Below are positions 6,114 through 15,316 of a stretch of DNA of 25,299 bases, in pieces (the stretch's first letter is position 1; every line of letters starts with the position of its first letter). Under the pieces are notes generated by a model. The model was not told the DNA's origin. It saw only the letters and a program-made list of their open reading frames with translations, and made no database searches. Where the stretch lies: the IMG/VR virus record IMGVR_UViG_3300028596_000060, positions 1 to 25,299 of that record. One strand, written 5' to 3'. The position numbers and the translations under genes were made by a program. This DNA comes from a virus.

Positions 6114-6132
6114 AGCGTTTCGCCTTCCGCCT
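6086..6132 (+). promoter_or_regulatory. Programmed -1 ribosomal frameshift signal
   Basis: The heptamer A AAA AAC occupies 6086-6092 with the zero-frame codons phased GCA AAA AAC, exactly the X XXY YYZ arrangement. Five bases after it, AGGCGG 6098-6103 pairs perfectly with CCGCCT 6127-6132, extended by G6104-T6126 and A6105-T6125 to an 8-pair stem. After a -1 slip the frame continues without stop from CTC 6092 to TAG 6473-6475. The slippery site is read directly; the stem's stimulatory role is inferred. Confidence 0.85.
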
Positions 6133-6475
6133 AGCGGCGCACATGCGGCGTCCCGACGTCTACGGGATGCTGCAGGAGATCCAGTGGAAGACGTTCGAGG
6201 ATTGGAGGATTTTCACTCAGCTGGAACCACTCGACAGGGAGGTCTACCAGCTCGCGTACATCGCCCAGATGCTGTTCAACATCCACAGGGATCCGAAAAC
6301 GCACCCGGACGGGTTGCCGATCGAGCGGTTCGTGCTGAGTTTCGACTCTGAGGAGGCGAAGCCGGAGGAGCCAGCGCAGACGGTCGAGTACATGGAGACG
6401 GTCCTCCTGGCGTGGATGGACGGGCATAACGCAAGCCTCAAAGAAAAAGGACAATGGCCGGAATCTTTGACATAG
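6092..6475 (+). CDS. Tail assembly chaperone, frameshift extension (gpT-like)
   Basis: This is the -1 frame read after the slippery site, adding 127 residues to give a 300-residue G-T fusion. It begins LFRRDALKRFAFRLAAHMRRPDVYGMLQEIQWKTFEDW. An internal ATG at 6143 exists but has no Shine-Dalgarno sequence, so expression by frameshifting is more likely than independent initiation. The region is helical and tryptophan-containing (WKTFEDWRIFTQLEP, VEYMETVLLAWMDGHNASL). The pattern FxxRxxxRFAFRLA...MQ..I....F.EW is frequent in gpT-like parts, which recruit the tail tube protein to the chaperone-tape measure complex. Its 3' end overlaps the tape measure start by 22 bases. Confidence 0.75.
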   Translation, partial: LFRRDALKRFAFRLAAHMRRPDVYGMLQEIQWKTFEDWRIFTQLEPLDREVYQLAYIAQMLFNIHRDPKTHPDGLPIERFVLSFDSEEAKPEEPAQTVEYMETVLLAWMDGHNASLKEKGQWPESLT

Positions 6476-9400
6476 GAACCCTTCAGGGGAACATCGAGAT
6501 CAGCGAGGAGATCACGAAGACCGCTGCCCGCGTGAACAGGGAGCTGGACTCTATCGGCTCCAAGTTCGACGGGATCACGAAGGGCCTAGTCATCGGTTCC
6601 GCTGCCATTGTCGGCGCGATAGGCGGGATCGCGGCGGGCATTGTCCTTCTCGGGGAAAAGGGCTCGACGATCCTTGGTGTCGAGGAGGCGTTCGACAAGC
6701 TCGCGGTGTCAATCGGGGAGACCGGCGACGCGTTGCTAGGTGGCCTGACGGAGGGGGTCAAGAGCACAGTTGACAGTTTTGAATTGATGCAGTCAGCAAA
6801 TCGCGCTCTGTCGGCCGGCGTGAAGTTGACTGCGGCGGACATGAAGACGCTCGGCAGCGTTTCCAGAGAGATGGGGAAGGCGGCAGGGACGGACGCGGCG
6901 ACGGAGCTCGACAAGCTGTTCAGGGCGCTGACGACCGGGCAGCCGCGTCTTATCCGTCAGTCCGGACTCGTGGTCGACCTGGAAAAGCACCAGAAACTGC
7001 TTGCGGCGAGTTTAGATACGACGGTAGATAAACTAAACCGTCATGGTCAAACCTTGGCCGCGCAGAACGCCATCATGGAGGCCGCGCGACAAAAGCTCGA
7101 GCTGTACGGCGAGTCGCAATTGTCATTCAAAGAGCGCGTGCAGCAGGCACAGGTCGCCGTCGGGGATTGGGTTGACACGCTCAGCAAGACGATAGCCAGT
7201 TCGCCCGCCGTGATGAAGGCGTTCGACGACGTCGCCAACGCGATAGCGGAGGCGTTTGGCGACAAGGGTCAGGGGCTGATCGACACGCTGACGAAAGGGA
7301 TTGACAAGTTCGCCGAGGGCGTGAGCTACGCCGCGCAAGGCATAGTCCCGTTGAAGAACGCGATCATGTCCGTCATCGACACGGTAAAGGGTTTCTGGGA
7401 CTGGCTTGTGGACTTGAACGACCAGTTCAAGATTACTGACACGGTCGTGAGGGTCGCGCGGGCGTCGTGGACGTTCCTCAAGGACGCATTCAACCTCGTT
7501 CGTGACGCTGCTGCCGGCGTGATCGCGGCATGGCGGCAGATGCCTGAGTGGCTCCAGCAGATTTCCAAGACGGCTCTTCTCGCCGGGGCCGGGATCACTG
7601 GCGTCACGGTGGCAGCCAACGCGGCGGCTGGCCCAATCGGGAATGTTGCCTCTAAGATGGCCGACTGGGTCCAGGGGGCAGGAGGCCTTGCGTCGCTCAC
7701 GAAGAACATAGTCCCGGCTGTTCAGAACATCGACAAGCTGATTTTTGCCATCAGTAACACGACGGTGGTCATCGGAGCGTATGTTATCGCGACGGATTCC
7801 ATGACCATCGCGACGACTTTCTGGACAGGCGCGATTGTCAAAGCAGAGGGAGCGGTCCTCACGCTGGCGACCAGCACCGGGCTGCTCGCGGCAGCGCAGC
7901 GGGTCGCGACGGGCGTGACGGCAATGGCGACGGCGTCGAAGACGGCTCTCGCCGGGATCACGTCGTTTCTTGTCAAGGAGACGATGTCGCTGCTCGCGAT
8001 GGTCGGGCTCGAGACTGCGGTCCAGCGGACGGCGACTGGGGCGACGACGCTGTATACAACGGCCAAGGGTCTTCTCGGCACGGTCACGACCTTCGTAACG
8101 GGGGTCATGACGAGGTTCACCGCGGCCATGGGCCTGACGTCGGCGGCCTTGAACGTCACTAGGATAGCGGCGGGGGCGACGACGGTCGCGATGGGTCTTC
8201 TCGGTACGGCACTACTCGCACTGACAAGCGGACCTGCCCTCGTAGCCATCACGGCACTTGCGTTTTCATTTGGGGAACTCAGCAAGGCGGTCAGCGATAC
8301 ATGGGCACGCTGGAAAGCTGGAAAGGAAATGGGGGCTGTAGAGTTTTTTACTCAACAGGATGAAGACAACTGGGTCCGCCGTATGTTCGGGATTGGGCAG
8401 GCAGCTCGCGACATGCGCGAGAAGGTTGTGGCCAATCTCCAAGCAATGGCCGAGGAAACACAGCGGTGGACGGACAACGTCACCGGCGCGGCGTTGGCTA
8501 GGGATGTTGCCGAGCTGACGAAGCGCTGGGAGTCGCTGTCGGATTCGCAACGGCGGAACGCTTTTGTCATGGGGCAGGTCGGCAAAGAGGCGCTCCTGCT
8601 GCGGAATCAAGGCATCCCGCTCCTGCATTATGAGCTCAACATCCTTGCCGACGCCGAGGAGAGAAGGACTAAGGTCTTCGAGAAGGGCAAGGGAGGAACC
8701 GACGACCTCGTCAAGTCGTTCGTAACAGCGGCGGAAGTCGCGGCGAAGATGCGACAGTCGCTCCGCGAGCTCAGCGTGCAGGCCGAGGGATTTTCACTTT
8801 TCGCGGGCGGCGACACGGAAGGGCTCCCGGTGAAGATGCAGCAGGAGTGGCTCGGAGCGCTACAGGCGATCATCGACAAGGGAGGGCAGCTCACCGCATC
8901 GCAGCAGCAGGTGTTCGACGTTCTCGACAAGACGGTCGGCAAGACGGCCGAGCTCGCCGGCATAGATGTTGGCCTATCTGAGGTAGCGCGGCAGGTGACG
9001 GCGATCGGCGGCGCGTTCGAATTATCAATACCGGCGCTAGAGAAGGTCGGAAAGCATCTGGCCGAGGTTCGGGAGCGTGGCGGCGAGATCCCTGAGGCAC
9101 TTCAACCAGCGCTCGATAGGTTCGACGCGTTTTCTATGCGTCTCAAGGACACGACGCAGGCAGCGGTCGACTCCCTTGCGGACTTTATCAACAGATCGAG
9201 GACCTTCAACGACGTGCTGGCGACGGCGCAGGCTCGGAATCTTCCAGACTATCTGGAGAAAGTTCAGGACGCCGCGGTCGCTCTTGATGACTTGAATCAG
9301 GAACTTCAACTGACTTCCGACGCCATTCAGTTCATGGGAGGCGTCGCCAGCATCGGGGCGTTGAAGCTTCAGGAGCTTGGCAAACAGTTGAAAGACTTGA

Positions 9401-11478
9401 AGGACAAGGGCGTCGCGCTGTCTGGTCCGCTTCAGGAGGCGCTGGACGTTTCCGAGCTGATGGAGTTCGAGCCGTCGACCATTCTCATGCGGATGCGCGA
9501 AGCCGGTCTCGTTCCTCAGCTCGAGCTTGATCGCCTCGCGGAGAAGGCTCGCATCACGTACAAGAAGATTCTAGAAATGGGCACGTCGACGCCTGCCATG
9601 ATCGGCAAGGCTTGGCGCGACATGCGTGAGGCGGAGGATCGAGCGAACGAGGCCGCGATTGAGAAGTGGAGGCGTCAAGTAGCGACTATCTTGGATGTCG
9701 GCGACAGCATCCAGCAAGCGGGTAGAGCGATTAACGGGTTTACTGGCCTCGCCGTGTCGGGAATTGGCCGAGTGATTTCCGCTTGGGGCGAAGCGTTGAT
9801 CGCCGTGCGTAAGTACGCCGAGAACGTCGGCGGCACGGCGACAGGCGGACAGAAGCTTTCGGCCCTCGTCGGCGGCGTCGCTGGGGTCATCGAAGGGACA
9901 GGGACAGGGACGGACCTCGAACGGGTGCTCGGCGGGGCCATGTCGGGCGCGGCGGCAGGCGCCGCGATAGGCGCGGCCTTCGCGCCCGCGACACTTGGAG
10001 TGAGCATAGCGGTCGGCGCGCTCGGAGGGGCGCTCATTGGCGCGTTCCGCGACGCTGGGCCATCGGCTCGGGAACTGCTTGAGGAGTTCGAGAAGCTCCA
10101 GGGCGGTGCGCAGGCGTTGAAGGACAAGATGAAGCTTCTAGGCGAAGAAGGGTTGGTGATGTGGTCACGCCTCCGCCCGAGCGAAGCGATCATGGAGTTC
10201 ATGGAGTCCGGAAACCTGCAGGGCGCCGTCGTGAGCCTCGTCGGGATACAGAACGCCTGGATTGGCGGGGCGGAGGCGATGGCCGGAGCCATCGACACTA
10301 TTTCCGAGGCGTTGAAAAAGCTGGATGATGATGTCAAGAGGTATGGACTGACGTGGGCGGACTTCGAGGATCCGGCTGACAGGATGCGACGGGGGTCTGA
10401 GGCGTCGGGCATCTTGATGGAGTCATTCAAGCGCCTGACTACGGCGGGGTTCTCTGCGTCGTCCATCATTCGTGGCATGGCGACAGACGTCAACGATTGG
10501 CTCGCGACGGCATTGGAGGCCGGAACGAAAATTCCGCCTGAGATCGGAAAGATTATCAAGGAGCTGATCACCTCGAAGCAGCTCACAGAGGACAACGCGC
10601 GGGCGCTCCTCGGCCTTGCTGACGACGGCATGCCGTCGCTCGCGGACATCACCGCGGCGGCAGAACGCTACGGGCTGAAGCTCGACGAGCTGGGCCCGAA
10701 GGTGCAGCAGCTCCGGATCAACGAGGCGGCGGAGCAGATTGTCAAAGACTTCAACCTCTTGATCGCGGCGGGCGTCCCGTTCGAGACGCTGATGAAGAAC
10801 ATCACGACGAAGATCGAGGGCGTCGGCGGGGAGTTCACCGAGGTCACCGTAGGGATGCAGAAGAGCATCCAGGACCTCGTGACGAAGGCCCTGACGATGC
10901 AGCTCACGCTCCCGGCGAGCATGAAGCCGATCATCGAGCGGCTGATCGAAGCGGGCGGGTTGACGGACGAGTTTGGGCAGAAGCTCGAAACCACAAGCAG
11001 ACTCCAGTTCGAGACGCCTCTCGTGGACCGCATAGACGACCTCATCGAGGCGATCGAGAGGCTCATCCTGAAGTTCCAGGATATCAGCCCGGCCATCGAC
11101 ACCGAGGTGAAGAAGGGTATCAGCTTCTGGGACAGGCTCCGCGCCGCGATGGGCGCGCCGATCCCGACGCCGGGCTTCGCGGCGCCGACACCGTCTGCTC
11201 CTCCCTCAGGACCGCAGCCGCCTGTTGTCTCGAATCCGGGCTTCGGGTCTCCTCCAGTCACGCCGGAGTCGACCTCCGGCCCCGGCTCGACGCTGCCGAA
11301 TCCGGCGCCGATCCCTCCGCCGACGGGCTCCGGGCCGTCGCCGAACATCACCATCGTCGCCTGGGACGGCGCGAGCGTGCAGAATTACCTCGAGAACGGC
11401 GGAGCCGAGGTCATCGCTCAGGCCGTCGTGCCGAAGATCCCGCGCGTCGTTGAATACTACGGCGAGGGCCAGCTCTGA
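6454..11478 (+). CDS. Tape measure protein
   Basis: At 1674 residues it is the largest gene here and directly follows the chaperone pair, as in siphoviruses. ATG 6454 lies within the end of the chaperone extension, with AAAGG just upstream. Residues about 45-66 are hydrophobic (GLVIGSAAIVGAIGGIAAGIVLL). Residues about 370-620 are Ala/Thr/Gly-rich with several membrane-like segments, and residues about 1145-1195 form a glycine/alanine-rich hydrophobic region. The rest is mostly helical and coiled-coil-like. The C-terminus has a Pro/Ser/Gly linker (about 1569-1630) then a short folded end. The protein sets tail length and may insert in the host membrane during DNA ejection. At about 0.15 nm per residue the tail would be near 250 nm. 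No lysozyme or peptidase motif was recognised. Confidence 0.9.
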   Translation: MAGIFDIGTLQGNIEISEEITKTAARVNRELDSIGSKFDGITKGLVIGSAAIVGAIGGIAAGIVLLGEKGSTILGVEEAFDKLAVSIGETGDALLGGLTEGVKSTVDSFELMQSANRALSAGVKLTAADMKTLGSVSREMGKAAGTDAATELDKLFRALTTGQPRLIRQSGLVVDLEKHQKLLAASLDTTVDKLNRHGQTLAAQNAIMEAARQKLELYGESQLSFKERVQQAQVAVGDWVDTLSKTIASSPAVMKAFDDVANAIAEAFGDKGQGLIDTLTKGIDKFAEGVSYAAQGIVPLKNAIMSVIDTVKGFWDWLVDLNDQFKITDTVVRVARASWTFLKDAFNLVRDAAAGVIAAWRQMPEWLQQISKTALLAGAGITGVTVAANAAAGPIGNVASKMADWVQGAGGLASLTKNIVPAVQNIDKLIFAISNTTVVIGAYVIATDSMTIATTFWTGAIVKAEGAVLTLATSTGLLAAAQRVATGVTAMATASKTALAGITSFLVKETMSLLAMVGLETAVQRTATGATTLYTTAKGLLGTVTTFVTGVMTRFTAAMGLTSAALNVTRIAAGATTVAMGLLGTALLALTSGPALVAITALAFSFGELSKAVSDTWARWKAGKEMGAVEFFTQQDEDNWVRRMFGIGQAARDMREKVVANLQAMAEETQRWTDNVTGAALARDVAELTKRWESLSDSQRRNAFVMGQVGKEALLLRNQGIPLLHYELNILADAEERRTKVFEKGKGGTDDLVKSFVTAAEVAAKMRQSLRELSVQAEGFSLFAGGDTEGLPVKMQQEWLGALQAIIDKGGQLTASQQQVFDVLDKTVGKTAELAGIDVGLSEVARQVTAIGGAFELSIPALEKVGKHLAEVRERGGEIPEALQPALDRFDAFSMRLKDTTQAAVDSLADFINRSRTFNDVLATAQARNLPDYLEKVQDAAVALDDLNQELQLTSDAIQFMGGVASIGALKLQELGKQLKDLKDKGVALSGPLQEALDVSELMEFEPSTILMRMREAGLVPQLELDRLAEKARITYKKILEMGTSTPAMIGKAWRDMREAEDRANEAAIEKWRRQVATILDVGDSIQQAGRAINGFTGLAVSGIGRVISAWGEALIAVRKYAENVGGTATGGQKLSALVGGVAGVIEGTGTGTDLERVLGGAMSGAAAGAAIGAAFAPATLGVSIAVGALGGALIGAFRDAGPSARELLEEFEKLQGGAQALKDKMKLLGEEGLVMWSRLRPSEAIMEFMESGNLQGAVVSLVGIQNAWIGGAEAMAGAIDTISEALKKLDDDVKRYGLTWADFEDPADRMRRGSEASGILMESFKRLTTAGFSASSIIRGMATDVNDWLATALEAGTKIPPEIGKIIKELITSKQLTEDNARALLGLADDGMPSLADITAAAERYGLKLDELGPKVQQLRINEAAEQIVKDFNLLIAAGVPFETLMKNITTKIEGVGGEFTEVTVGMQKSIQDLVTKALTMQLTLPASMKPIIERLIEAGGLTDEFGQKLETTSRLQFETPLVDRIDDLIEAIERLILKFQDISPAIDTEVKKGISFWDRLRAAMGAPIPTPGFAAPTPSAPPSGPQPPVVSNPGFGSPPVTPESTSGPGSTLPNPAPIPPPTGSGPSPNITIVAWDGASVQNYLENGGAEVIAQAVVPKIPRVVEYYGEGQL

Positions 11479-13997
11479 TGCCGACGTACGAGCTGACCAT
11501 CGACGGCGTAGTCAAGGACTGGCAGCACGGTTCTCTGCAGGTCGCGCTCGTGGGGAACGGACGCGACGTCTGGGGCTGCGACCTCTTCTCGGAGGGCAGG
11601 GTCTACGTCCCTGAGGCGGGTGTTACGGCGTCGTTGACGGAGAACGGCGGGTACCTCATCGAGGGGTTTCTCGATGCGTACGACGAGCAAGGGCCGGGCG
11701 GGGAGCACGTTGAGGATGCGCTCTACAGGCTGACGTTCGTCAGCCAGGACGTCTTGGCGTCGCGCCGGATCATCCTGAGCAAGACGTTCGCCGCCGGAAC
11801 GTCGTTGAAGGCGATCGTGGACTCGCTCGTCACGGACTACCTGTCCGTCTACGGCGTCACGTCGGACCCCACGATCCCCACGACGCCGGTTCTGACCGAA
11901 GAGCTGGTCATCAAGAACGCGAACCTAGCGGACGTCCTCGACACCCTCTCTTCTTGGTCGGGCGGGCTGCTTTGGACCATCAAGAACATGGTCCTGTCCT
12001 TCGTGACGCCCGCCCTCGCGTCCTCCCCGTTCAACATCTCGGATTCGGATAGCCCGAGGAATACGATCGGGGAGATCAAGCGGCGCACGTCGCGGAAGAC
12101 GAACAAGAACACAATCATTGTCATCGGGGGGACCGCCAACGTCATCTCGGTCCAGCAGGACCAGTTCGTCGGAGACGGCGTCACGTCGACCTTCACGCTG
12201 AGCTACCCGATACAGGGCCCCATCTATCCGGGGACCGTCGAGATATGGCCGGGGTTCTGGGCGGCCCAGGGATTCGTGGGGTTCGGCGTCGTCGAGTACG
12301 GGACATTTCCAATCCTCACGAGCAGGGAGAGCCTGGGCTTCGCCGCGTCCACTGCCGATTGGGTCTACGACCCGAACACGCTCACGGTGACGCGCCTCGC
12401 GGGGCCGGTGGCGAACGGCGAGCCGTTCTGGATTCCATATCATCGCGAGTCGCTCACGCGCGTGACGGCGGTCGACGCGGCCGACGTCGCGCTTCGTGGC
12501 CCGGACGAGATCGTCTTCGAGTTCCCTGGAATCATCCTTCAGGCCGAGCTACAGCGCATCGCCGACGCGAAGCTCGCGGAGCTTTCCGGGGACCTTGACG
12601 AGGTCGTCTACAAGACCTACAACGCCGGGATGCGCGTCGGGATGCTCCAGTCTATCGAGTGCTCGGACCGGGGCATCAACGGGGATTATCTCATCGTTGA
12701 GGTCCGCGCCCGCAGCTACGAGGGGTACGTCGAGTGGACCGTCCGGGGGATAGGCGGAGACCGTTTCAAGGGCTCGTTCAGGGACCTCTACGCCGCGTGG
12801 CTCCGCATGGGCCGCGGCGGCGGCTCCTCGGCCACGAGCCCGGTGATCCCGCAGCCGCAGGGCGGCGGCGGCCTCGGGCCTGCCCCGCCGGAGGGCGCGA
12901 TCCAGTACTACAAGGGCGCCGTCTTCATGGGCAACATCGCTTGGCGCTATCTCGAAAACGAGATACTCGCGAAGCTGTACGGCGCCGACGCGGAAATCTA
13001 CCTGCGTGGGCAGCTCGGAGGGATCAACTTCGGCGTGCCGGCCCTGCCGGCGGCCTTGGCTGTTCGCCTCGGGTCTACCTCTTCGACGCGGTTGTATTTG
13101 TCGAACACAGCGGCTGGATATTCGCCGGCGACGTTTCGCGGTGCCTGGGATGACACGACGCAGCAGATCACGAAGAAGCTCGCGACGACCAAGGTCGACA
13201 CGACCGTGCTTCACGCCACGGCGTCCGAGACGAGCACGAACAACGAGTGGGACCTGCTTAACTATCGTGGCGTCTCGGACGCCCTCGTGGGGCAGACGAT
13301 CAGCGGGACATTGTCGGGCGTGATCGTCGCGATGGCCGGAGTGTTCGCGAACCACGCGATGTACTGGCACGTGCACCTCTACGCGACGCAGGGCGATACG
13401 GACACCGTCCGACACACGTTCGTTTCGGACTATCGTGAAAATACGCCTAGTCCGGATTTTCCCGTTCCCGCGGAGTGGGGCGGTTTCACCCTCAGCCCTA
13501 TTTCCATGACCTCCGGCACGATACAGACCGGCGACAGGCTTGTATTGGAGGTTGGGGTCGTCGCGCGGAACACGCTCTCCGGGTCGCTTCAGTCGAAGAT
13601 CGGATACGGCGCTCGAGCGGATCGAGCGGATGCCTCGCCAAATTCAGCGATCGATACCTCGAGCTGGATCGACATCAACCTCGCGGCCGGCTCCGGCACG
13701 CAGGTAGCGCAGGCGTGGTCGAACACTGTGCCGGGCGACGACGACGCCCTGACGCTGGAGATCCTCGACGACGGCACTGCGCACTTCAAGAACGTCGCCG
13801 GGATCTATCTCAACGGTCTCCTTTTCTCGGGCGGGGCGGGGAGCGGGACGTTCACGATGCTGACGGCGGACCCTGCCTCGCCGGCCAACGACAGCTTCTG
13901 GCTCGTGCGGTCGGGGACTAGTCCTAACATGATTGTGAGTCTGAAGTTTAGGATCGCCGGCGTGACGTACACTATGGTGGCATTTGGGCCAATCTGA
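11478..13997 (+). CDS. Tail hub / tail tip protein with C-terminal fibre-like part
   Basis: An 839-residue protein starting at ATG 11478, overlapping the tape measure stop. Residues 1-440 look like a gp27/Tal-type hub: YELTIDGVVKDWQHGSLQV at the start, then SLKAIVDSLVTDYL, and LADVLDTLSSWSGGLLWTIKNMVLSFV, the recurring 'vLd.La...G..W.i' element of tail hub proteins. A Gly/Pro/Ser linker follows at about 445-475 (GRGGGSSATSPVIPQPQGGGG). Residues about 475-839 are beta-rich (ISGTLSGVIVAMAGVFAN, WDLLNYRGVSDALVGQ), resembling fibre or carbohydrate-binding folds. The C-terminal DPASPANDSFWLVRSG is a common fibre motif. It should form the tail tip through which the tube opens, and may bind the receptor. 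A distal tail protein is not separately visible, so this gene may combine roles. Confidence 0.7.
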   Translation: MPTYELTIDGVVKDWQHGSLQVALVGNGRDVWGCDLFSEGRVYVPEAGVTASLTENGGYLIEGFLDAYDEQGPGGEHVEDALYRLTFVSQDVLASRRIILSKTFAAGTSLKAIVDSLVTDYLSVYGVTSDPTIPTTPVLTEELVIKNANLADVLDTLSSWSGGLLWTIKNMVLSFVTPALASSPFNISDSDSPRNTIGEIKRRTSRKTNKNTIIVIGGTANVISVQQDQFVGDGVTSTFTLSYPIQGPIYPGTVEIWPGFWAAQGFVGFGVVEYGTFPILTSRESLGFAASTADWVYDPNTLTVTRLAGPVANGEPFWIPYHRESLTRVTAVDAADVALRGPDEIVFEFPGIILQAELQRIADAKLAELSGDLDEVVYKTYNAGMRVGMLQSIECSDRGINGDYLIVEVRARSYEGYVEWTVRGIGGDRFKGSFRDLYAAWLRMGRGGGSSATSPVIPQPQGGGGLGPAPPEGAIQYYKGAVFMGNIAWRYLENEILAKLYGADAEIYLRGQLGGINFGVPALPAALAVRLGSTSSTRLYLSNTAAGYSPATFRGAWDDTTQQITKKLATTKVDTTVLHATASETSTNNEWDLLNYRGVSDALVGQTISGTLSGVIVAMAGVFANHAMYWHVHLYATQGDTDTVRHTFVSDYRENTPSPDFPVPAEWGGFTLSPISMTSGTIQTGDRLVLEVGVVARNTLSGSLQSKIGYGARADRADASPNSAIDTSSWIDINLAAGSGTQVAQAWSNTVPGDDDALTLEILDDGTAHFKNVAGIYLNGLLFSGGAGSGTFTMLTADPASPANDSFWLVRSGTSPNMIVSLKFRIAGVTYTMVAFGPI

Positions 13998-14968
13998 TGA
14001 CGAGATATCTGCTTCCGCTTCCGTTCGTCTTTGCGGGTCTGGGGATGGCGTTCTACTACCAGACCACGATTATCACTTCGTCTGGGACGCTGCCGGCGAC
14101 TTGCGTCACGGGCGGGGTGTTCGTGAAGACCGGCTCTGCGCCTGGGTTTTATTTCTGCGACGCTTCGCCTGCGTGGGTCGGCCCGATTACGTCGGGCAAC
14201 GGTGACGTCGTGGGTCCGGGATCTTCGACGGACAACGCAGTCGCGCGTTTCGACGGGACGACCGGGAAGCTTCTGCAGAACACGGCCAACCTGATCGTGG
14301 CCGACGACGGGACAATCACGTTCGCCGACGGCATCAAGCAGACGTTCAACCCGGACGGAACGAATGCCGGGTTCAACGTCGGTTCGCAGGCCGGGGACCC
14401 GTCTTCGCTCGCGAACGGTGACTGCTGGTACAACTCGTCATCCGGTCAGTACAAGTGCCGGATTAACGGCGTGACGGTGTCGCTCGGACCCGGCGGGTCG
14501 GGCACGGTGTCGTGCATCGTCGCGGGGTCGGACGATAGCGACAGCGACGACACGGTTCACAACGATCCTGAATTGGCGTTCAGCGTGTCGGCGAGCACAA
14601 CCTATCTGTTCGAGCTCACCTTGCTGTTCAACACCGGGACGAGCAATACGCCCGACGCGAAGTACCTATTCACGTTGCCGGCGTCGGCGACGTTGACGCA
14701 GTCGGGCACGGCGCTGATCACCGTCACGAACGTGACGACGGCTCTTTATCAGATCGGCGAGTACGCCGCGACGACGCCAACGGCCGCGATTGCCATCGGT
14801 GTGCTGACGACGGCGACGCAGCAGGTGACGTCCGCGCAGGTCGTGGGGGTGGTCAACGTCGCCGGGACCGCAGGCACCGTGCAAGTCCAGTGGGCGCAGA
14901 ACACGACGACAGGCGGGACGCCGACTGTTCGTAGGGCGGGCAGCAAACTTTGCTATCAAGCTCAATAG
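13997..14968 (+). CDS. Tail fibre protein with hydrophobic N-terminus
   Basis: A 323-residue protein from ATG 13997, overlapping the previous stop. Residues 4-20 are hydrophobic (YLLPLPFVFAGLGMAFYY), resembling a signal or anchor, which is unusual for a virion fibre. Residues about 68-100 carry GDVVGPGSSTDNAVARFDGTTGKLLQNT, a motif common in phage tail fibre proteins. Next comes GDPSSLANGDCWYNSSSGQYKCRINGVTVSLG, also seen at fibre shafts or tips. The C-terminal 150 residues are Thr/Val/Ala-rich and beta-like (TYLFELTLLFNTGTSN, TALITVTNVTTALYQIGEYAATTP) and could form the receptor-binding tip. A fibre attached to the preceding hub is the simplest reading. Confidence 0.65.
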   Translation: MTRYLLPLPFVFAGLGMAFYYQTTIITSSGTLPATCVTGGVFVKTGSAPGFYFCDASPAWVGPITSGNGDVVGPGSSTDNAVARFDGTTGKLLQNTANLIVADDGTITFADGIKQTFNPDGTNAGFNVGSQAGDPSSLANGDCWYNSSSGQYKCRINGVTVSLGPGGSGTVSCIVAGSDDSDSDDTVHNDPELAFSVSASTTYLFELTLLFNTGTSNTPDAKYLFTLPASATLTQSGTALITVTNVTTALYQIGEYAATTPTAAIAIGVLTTATQQVTSAQVVGVVNVAGTAGTVQVQWAQNTTTGGTPTVRRAGSKLCYQAQ

Positions 14969-14977
14969 GGGAGCAGA

Positions 14978-15316
14978 ATGAGTGACATCGAAAAGAAACC
15001 TTCGGACTCTGTCCCGGCGACGACGACGTCCGAGCAGGACCGGTCGACGGCGGGGCAGCGTCGCATCAACATACTCTGGGAGTTAACACAGTCGTTTATC
15101 GCCGGATTGGTCGTGATGGCCGTGCTGTACGTCTCGTCGCGCATGATTCTGTCGGCTTTGCCGGGCGAGGCGACGATGCATCAGATCGCGAACGCGAATC
15201 TCGCCTTCGTGTTCCTAACCGGCGTGGCGAACCTCGTGATTGGGTTCTACTTTGGCCGCACGAACCACCAGCGGACGGGCGGCATCGGGATACGGGCTTC
15301 AGGAGAAACACGATGA
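14978..15316 (+). CDS. Two-helix membrane protein, holin candidate
   Basis: A 112-residue protein with GGGGAG upstream of ATG 14978. The N-terminal 30 residues are hydrophilic, with EKK and TTSEQDRSTAGQRR. Two membrane segments follow: about 37-56 (SFIAGLVVMAVLYVSSRMIL) and about 74-92 (LAFVFLTGVANLVIGFYFG), with a short loop containing LPGEATMHQI. The C-terminus (RTNHQRTGGIGIRASGETR) is basic. This layout suits a class II-type holin. It is coupled by an ATGA overlap to a lysozyme gene, the strongest argument for a lysis role. Other phage membrane proteins share this topology, so holin is an inference. Confidence 0.55.
   Translation: MSDIEKKPSDSVPATTTSEQDRSTAGQRRINILWELTQSFIAGLVVMAVLYVSSRMILSALPGEATMHQIANANLAFVFLTGVANLVIGFYFGRTNHQRTGGIGIRASGETR

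Noticed and set aside
9896-9914. Short GGGACA-type tandem repeat in the tape measure gene
   Set aside because: About three copies of six bases encoding a Gly-Thr run. It is too short to be more than local low complexity.
9675-10652. 325-codon minus-strand frame opposite the tape measure gene
   Set aside because: The product is Ser/Pro/Ala-rich low-complexity sequence with no domain, and the plus strand encodes a continuous tape measure protein.
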